Assembly (NCBI RefSeq): GCF_003610995.1
Contig: NZ_CP032543.1
Span: 4,774,001 to 4,838,000, forward strand
Source of the DNA: Streptomyces griseus subsp. griseus
GTDB lineage: Bacteria; Actinomycetota; Actinomycetes; Streptomycetales; Streptomycetaceae
Length of the DNA: 64,000 bases
Direction: 5' to 3'
Numbering within the stretch: position 1 is the stretch's first letter; every line of letters starts with the position of its first letter. Position numbers and translations under genes: made by a program. Below, piece by piece: positions 58,934 to 64,000 of this stretch. The notes under the pieces were generated by a model, which saw only the letters and a program-made list of their open reading frames with translations, was not told where the DNA came from and ran no database searches.

Positions 58934-61900
58934 ATGCGCACACAAGCGCGAAGACTCGTCACGGCCTTCCTGGCCTTCATCCTCCTTGCGATATCGGCTG
59001 CCGCCCCGTCTTGGGCGGCTCCCCGGGACCGACCGGGCGGTGCTGCGGCGGGCGTCGCCCAGGTCAAGGCCCGTACGGCCGAGGACCTGCCCGATCCGCC
59101 CCAGGCGATGACGCTGGCCGAGCGCCGCAAGCAGGTCGCGAAGGACCGGCACGAACTGTCGCCCATGCGGGGCTACATGAACGCGCCGGAGCGCAAAGCC
59201 AAGGGCACCCCTCACGGGCGGCCGGACACGGAGCGCATCAAGCGTGGCCCCGGCGCCGAGGCGGGCGCGGCTGCGCAGCGCCTCGCCGCCGCGCCCGGGA
59301 ACCCGGTTTCGGTGTCGGCCTGGGCGACCGCGTACCCCGGCATGCTGTCGATCGGCGGGCAGGTGAAGCTGCCGCAGCGGGGATCGACGTACACCGGGAT
59401 GTGGCTGTATGTCCTGGACGAAGCGGGCTCCCCCGTCGTTCAGCAAGAGATCAAGAAGTCCACCGATGACCCCAGCGGGGACACCCCGGACACCGGCGCC
59501 TGGTGCTACGACTGGTGGTCGAGCAACTCCTACCCCACTGACCAGTGCTTCTGGTGGGCCGGCGGTGAACTGGGCGGAATCCTGGAGGACGGCAAGAAGT
59601 ACTACGCCTGGGTCTTCCTGAACAACGCCGACGGCTCAAGCCCGGGCGGGACCACCTCGCCACTGGTGGGGGCTTTCTACACGCCCGGCATTCCCGGCGC
59701 AGCGGCGGGCATCTGCACCTGTTACGCCCAGGCCCACCGCGCCGACCCGGTCAACACGGCGACCGGCATGTTCTACGAGCAACTCATCGACGCCTCTCTG
59801 ACGGGTCCGGGGGTGCCGCTGACCCTGGAGCGCACCTATCGGTCGGACTCGACCTCCACCGGTCTGCTGGGGCGCGGCTGGGCGACGCCGTTCGACGCGC
59901 GGCTGACCCTCGCGACGGGGAAGGCGACATACCGGACGGGTGACGGGGCGTCATTCGTGTTCACGCAGGCGAGCGACGGCACGTACACCGCCCCGGCGGG
60001 CACGACGGCCAAGCTGGTCAAGGGGACGAGTACGTACACGGTCACCACCCCGGACCACACTGTGCGGACCTTCGACAGTGCCGGTCTGCTGACCTCGGTG
60101 GTCAGCGCGGCGGGCAAGGGCCTGAGCCTGACGTACGCGTCAAGCAAGCTCGCCTCCGTCAAGGACGCCGCCGGTCGCACCACCTCCTTCACACCAAGCG
60201 CCGACGGACTGCTGTCCAAGGTGGGCCTGCCGGACGGTACATCGGTCTCGTACGGCTACACCGACGGTCTGCTGACCTCGGTCACCGACCCGGCCGGCAG
60301 GACGTCCTCGTACGCGTATGACACGAAGAAGCGGCTGTCGTCCTACACCGACCCGGCCGGCGGCAAAGTCAGCAATGTCTACGACAGCGCGGGCCGTATC
60401 AAGTCCCAGACCGACCAGAACAGCAAGACCACCACGTTCACCTGGGACGGCAAGAGCGAGTCGCACACCACCGCACCCGACGGCGGCGTGTGGACCGACG
60501 TCTACGCCAGCAACGTCCTGATGGAGACGATCGACCCGTACGGCAAGAGCATCACCTACGACTACAACCGTCAGCTGCGCCCGGCCGCCATCACCGACCG
60601 GCGCGGCAACACCACAGCGATGACGTACGACACCGCGGGGCGGATGCTCACCCGCACTGCGCCGGTTGCGCTCGGCTACAAGGAGAGTTGGGGCTACGAC
60701 ACCGCGGGCAACCTCACGAGCCACACTGACGGCCGCGGCAACAAGACGACATACGCTTACACCGCGAACCGGCTGACGTCGGCGACGGACCCGACGGGCG
60801 GCAAGACCCTCTACACATACACCGCGCTCGGCTCGCTGGAGACCGTGACGAGCCCGCGCGGCAAGGTCACCACGTACGGGTACGACGCCGCGGGCAACCG
60901 GACGTCGGTCACCACCCCGCTGGGTGCGAAGACGACGTTCACTTATGACAAGGCGGGCCGCGTCCTGACCAGGACGGACCCGCGCGGCAACGTCTCCGGT
61001 GCCGACCCGGCCGCGTACACCACGAAGTACACCTACGACGGCCGTGGTCTGCTCAGCTCGGCCACGGACGCCCTGGGCCGTACGACGACCTACGAGTACA
61101 ACGGCGCAGAGCAGTTGACATCGGTGCGCAACCCTGCGGGCGACACCGCCACCCTCGGCTACGACAACGCGGGGAACCTGACCCGGACCATTGACCAGGC
61201 TGGCAAGTCCCTCACCCGCACCTACGACGCGAGCGGACGGCTCGCCTCCGAGACCGACGCGGCCGGCGGCCGAACCACCTACATGTACGACAAGGTCGGT
61301 CGGCTGCTCAGCAGCGTCTCGCCGCGCGGGAACGACTCCGGCGCCGACCCGGCCGCCTACACCACGTCCTACGTGTACGACGCGGCTGGCAACCTCACCG
61401 AGACCACCGGTCCCACGGGCGCGACGACGAAGAGGACCTACGACGCGATCAACCGGCCGCTCGTGGTCACGGACCCGCTGGGCCACACCACCGGCTACAC
61501 CTACGACGCCAACAACAATGTCACCAAGACCACCGACGCCGCAGGCAAGACGACCACCGCCGTCTACGACAAGAACAACCGCCTCAGCAGCAGCACCGAC
61601 CAGCTGAGCAAGACCACGACTTACGCCTACGACACCGAAGGCAACCTGCTCAGCCGCACCTCCCCGCTCGGTCACAAGTCGAGCTGGACCTACGACGGCG
61701 ACGGCCGCCGAGCCACCGCGGTCGATCCGCGCGGCAACGGCACCGGCGCCGACCCCGCCCAGTACACGACAACGTATGGCTACGACCCGGCGGGCAACCC
61801 CACCAAGGTCACCGGCCCGCTCGGCGGCGTCACCACCACCGCCTACGACGCCCTCGGCAAGGTCGTCGGACGCAAGGACGCTGATGGGCGCACCACCTCT

Positions 61901-64000
61901 TACGGCTACGACGACCTGGACCAGCTGATCAAGGTCACCGCCCCCGACGGCGCGGTAACCGCCTACGGTCACGACAAGCTCGGCAACCTCACCGAGCGCA
62001 CCGACGCCAACGGCCACGTCACCGCGTACGGCTACGACGCGGTGCACCGCCTCACTTCGGTCACCGACCCACTGGAACGGAAGACGACCTACGCATACGA
62101 CGCGGAGGGCAACGTCACCGGGAAGACCACGCCCCGCGGCACCACCGGCTACGCGTACGACCCGCGCGGTCTGCTCACCAAGATCGACTACTCGGACGCC
62201 ACCCCCGACGCGACCTTCGGCTACGACGACGCCGGGCAGTTGACCGCCCGCGCGAACTCCAAGATCTCCGAGGACTTTGTCTACGACGCGGTCGGCAATC
62301 TGACCAAGACGCGTGGCTTCGCCTACACCTACGACGCTGCCGGGCAGATGCTCACCCGCAAGTACTCCGACGGCAACACGATCACGTACACGTACGACGC
62401 CGACGGCAACACCGCGACGATGGCGGCCGACGGCAAGACCACCACGTACACCTGGGACCCGGCGGGCAACCTGGTCACGTCGGCCCTGCCCAACACCGAG
62501 ACCGAGAACCGCACCTACGACCGGGCGGGCCGGGTCACGGCGGTGACCGCCACCAAGGCGGGCGCCACGGTCACCAAGACGGCGCTGACACTGTCCGCGG
62601 CGGGCCTGCCCTCGCGCGTGGAGGTCACCCGGGCCAGCGTCGGCACCGGCGGCTACGACCTCACCTATGACGCGGTCGGCCGGCTCACCTCCGGCTGCGC
62701 GCCGCAGCCCTGGGTCACCGGCTGCGCCGCCAGCCGCACCACGTCCTACACCTACGACAAAGTCGGCAACCGGCTGACCTCCACCCTGGGCACCGCCTCG
62801 ACCAGCTACACCTATGACGCGGCCGACCAGCTCACCTCGACCACCACCGGCATCGCGACCACAGCCTACGACCACGACGCCGAGGGCAACCGGACCAAGG
62901 CCGGCGCCGACACCTACACCTACGACCTGGCCGGACAGATCTCCGCCGCCACCGTCGCAGGCGCCGCCTACACCTACGACCACGACGCGAGCGGCAACCA
63001 GGTCACCACTGCCAAGGACGGCGCGGTCACCAACCGCACCCAGTGGGACCCCAACGCACCCCTGCCCATCCTGGCCACCGAGTACGACAGCGCCTGGGCC
63101 GTCAAGCAGTCCTACCGCTACGACCCCCTCGGCCAGCCCACCGCCACCAAAACGGGCGCCGGGGCGCTCTTCTACTACCACCACGACACCCAGGGCTCCC
63201 CGGTCGACGTTGCCGACAGTACCGGGACCCTCTACCAGCGCTGGGCCTACGACTCGTTCGGCACCCGCGTCCTGAACACCACCACCAGCGGGGCGCCCGC
63301 GAGCACTCCGTCGTACACCGGCGCCCGGTACGAGACCAGCACCGGCAATCTCGACCTGCACGCCCGCCAGTACGACACCGCCACCGGCCGCTTCACGCGG
63401 TCCGACCCGGCCGACAGGGACCTGTCGACGCCGTATGTCTCCGCGTACGCCTACGCCGACAACGTGCCCAGCGTGCTCACCGACCCCAGCGGTCTGACGC
63501 CCGACGACCCGAACAATGACCGAGTCGACAGCCTCGGCGAAGCGCTCGGCATCTTCGGCGACGCCTTCGTGGACGTCGCCAAGTCGCCGTTCGTGTTCCT
63601 CGGGGATTTGGAGGACGCGTTTACAGGTGAGAACGGTGGCGCGGGCGCGTTCATCGACAGGTACCTTCCCGTCCGCCCCGCCTATCGGCTGTACCGGGCC
63701 GAGTACATGCTCCGGCAGCAGGGCTGCGACGCGCTCGCCGACCTGTACGCAGAGACCGCCGACGAACTCGCCCAGCAGCTGGTCCTCACCGGGGTCGGCG
63801 GGCTGACCGGGTGGCGGCGGACCGCGGTGGCCACGGAGCGGGAGCTGCAGTCCGGCGGTTCGTCCTTCCGGCGGCCGCGCAGCGAGATGGACTTCGAGCT
63901 GGAATGGGCGGACCACGCCTATGCCGCGATCCGCGCCGACGCCCAGCTCGACCGGGTGGCGCAGACCGCGGCGTCGCACGGTTATTCTGCGGCCGATATC
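58934..64000 (+). CDS. Secreted RHS/YD-repeat protein (3' end outside window)
   Basis: An uninterrupted frame of 1689 codons from ATG 58934 to the window end. A signal peptide (RRLVTAFLAFILLAISAAAPSWA) is followed by a ~250-residue N-terminal region, then a DUF6531-type entry (CYAQAHRADPVNTATGMFYE), then dozens of YD repeats (TYDAAGN-type units). The RHS core ends with GARYETSTGNLDLHARQYD, YAYADNVPSVLTDPSGL (about residues 1455-1520). Beyond it is a variable region (about 170 residues so far) with an amphipathic hydrophobic stretch, still open at 64000. In this family the shell encloses a C-terminal toxin and an immunity gene usually follows. Neither is in the window. Confidence 0.93.
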   Translation, partial: MRTQARRLVTAFLAFILLAISAAAPSWAAPRDRPGGAAAGVAQVKARTAEDLPDPPQAMTLAERRKQVAKDRHELSPMRGYMNAPERKAKGTPHGRPDTERIKRGPGAEAGAAAQRLAAAPGNPVSVSAWATAYPGMLSIGGQVKLPQRGSTYTGMWLYVLDEAGSPVVQQEIKKSTDDPSGDTPDTGAWCYDWWSSNSYPTDQCFWWAGGELGGILEDGKKYYAWVFLNNADGSSPGGTTSPLVGAFYTPGIPGAAAGICTCYAQAHRADPVNTATGMFYEQLIDASLTGPGVPLTLERTYRSDSTSTGLLGRGWATPFDARLTLATGKATYRTGDGASFVFTQASDGTYTAPAGTTAKLVKGTSTYTVTTPDHTVRTFDSAGLLTSVVSAAGKGLSLTYASSKLASVKDAAGRTTSFTPSADGLLSKVGLPDGTSVSYGYTDGLLTSVTDPAGRTSSYAYDTKKRLSSYTDPAGGKVSNVYDSAGRIKSQTDQNSKTTTFTWDGKSESHTTAPDGGVWTDVYASNVLMETIDPYGKSITYDYNRQLRPAAITDRRGNTTAMTYDTAGRMLTRTAPVALGYKESWGYDTAGNLTSHTDGRGNKTTYAYTANRLTSATDPTGGKTLYTYTALGSLETVTSPRGKVTTYGYDAAGNRTSVTTPLGAKTTFTYDKAGRVLTRTDPRGNVSGADPAAYTTKYTYDGRGLLSSATDALGRTTTYEYNGAEQLTSVRNPAGDTATLGYDNAGNLTRTIDQAGKSLTRTYDASGRLASETDAAGGRTTYMYDKVGRLLSSVSPRGNDSGADPAAYTTSYVYDAAGNLTETTGPTGATTKRTYDAINRPLVVTDPLGHTTGYTYDANNNVTKTTDAAGKTTTAVYDKNNRLSSSTDQLSKTTTYAYDTEGNLLSRTSPLGHKSSWTYDGDGRRATAVDPRGNGTGADPAQYTTTYGYDPAGNPTKVTGPLGGVTTTAYDALGKVVGRKDADGRTTSYGYDDLDQLIKVTAPDGAVTAYGHDKLGNLTERTDANGHVTAYGYDAVHRLTSVTDPLERKTTYAYDAEGNVTGKTTPRGTTGYAYDPRGLLTKIDYSDATPDATFGYDDAGQLTARANSKISEDFVYDAVGNLTKTRGFAYTYDAAGQMLTRKYSDGNTITYTYDADGNTATMAADGKTTTYTWDPAGNLVTSALPNTETENRTYDRAGRVTAVTATKAGATVTKTALTLSAAGLPSRVEVTRASVGTGGYDLTYDAVGRLTSGCAPQPWVTGCAASRTTSYTYDKVGNRLTSTLGTASTSYTYDAADQLTSTTTGIATTAYDHDAEGNRTKAGADTYTYDLAGQISAATVAGAAYTYDHDASGNQVTTAKDGAVTNRTQWDPNAPLPILATEYDSAWAVKQSYRYDPLGQPTATKTGAGALFYYHHDTQGSPVDVADSTGTLYQRWAYDSFGTRVLNTTTSGAPASTPSYTGARYETSTGNLDLHARQYDTATGRFTRSDPADRDLSTPYVSAYAYADNVPSVLTDPSGLTPDDPNNDRVDSLGEALGIFGDAFVDVAKSPFVFLGDLEDAFTGENGGAGAFIDRYLPVRPAYRLYRAEYMLRQQGCDALADLYAETADELAQQLVLTGVGGLTGWRRTAVATERELQSGGSSFRRPRSEMDFELEWADHAYAAIRADAQLDRVAQTAASHGYSAADI

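Noticed and set aside
60140..63979. A 1279-codon open frame on the minus strand under the RHS gene
   Set aside because: It is the mirror of a highly repetitive, GC-biased plus-strand gene. The plus frame has a signal peptide, YD repeats and an RHS core; the minus frame is Val/Gly/Arg-rich without any domain.

Overview
The window is a GC-rich actinobacterial chromosome segment. The gene set, gene order and GC-rich third codon positions point to Streptomyces, and the HutH sequence looks closest to the S. griseus group. That placement comes from memory of the family and was not computed. About 57 genes were recognised. No tRNA, rRNA or CRISPR array was seen.

Layout. 0-6.3 kb: PspC and VanZ-like membrane proteins, then the AfsQ1/AfsQ2 two-component operon with its lipoprotein, divergent from sigQ, and a nucleoside-kinase-like P-loop protein. 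6.4-17.5 kb: a (deoxy)nucleoside salvage cluster with two overlapping aldehyde dehydrogenase genes, deoC, a PH-domain membrane protein, a phosphopentose/phosphohexose mutase broken by a one-base frameshift, purine nucleoside phosphorylase, a gamma-glutamylcyclotransferase-like protein, an LpdA-type quinone reductase and a DeoR regulator. deoC and the phosphorylase gene share the same 12-bp palindrome upstream, which suggests one regulon. 17.6-24.7 kb: the acyl-CoA carboxylase region (TetR, biotinylated alpha subunit, Maf, a tiny membrane protein, epsilon and beta subunits, biotin ligase). 24.8-30.2 kb: adenylate cyclase, enoyl-CoA hydratase, a GGDEF protein (CdgE-like) and histidine ammonia-lyase. 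30.3-40.8 kb: a sortase substrate, an L,D-transpeptidase lipoprotein with a structured leader, glutamate dehydrogenase, a ClgR/PopR-type regulator, MsrA, cystathionine gamma-synthase and small proteins.

40.8-47.4 kb holds the most interesting accessory block. It is a six-gene stressosome/partner-switching operon (RsbR, RsbS, RsbT, ATPase-PP2C, hybrid histidine kinase, receiver-PP2C) in which each gene overlaps the next by 4 nt. A degenerate sigma-factor-like gene and a one-helix membrane protein follow. 47.5-57.3 kb: MarR, threonine dehydratase with ACT domain, a DrrAB-type ABC exporter, GreA, the mycothiol amidase Mca with its usual neighbours, and a 1101-aa STAND ATPase with repeats. 57.4-64 kb: an IS5-family element (orfA/orfB needing a -1 frameshift) beside a small gene, then a secreted RHS/YD-repeat protein that runs off the window before its C-terminal (presumably toxin) end.

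Main limits: starts are inferred from ribosome-binding sites and homology remembered from the families; operators are motif observations only; the frameshift in the mutase gene could be a sequencing error.
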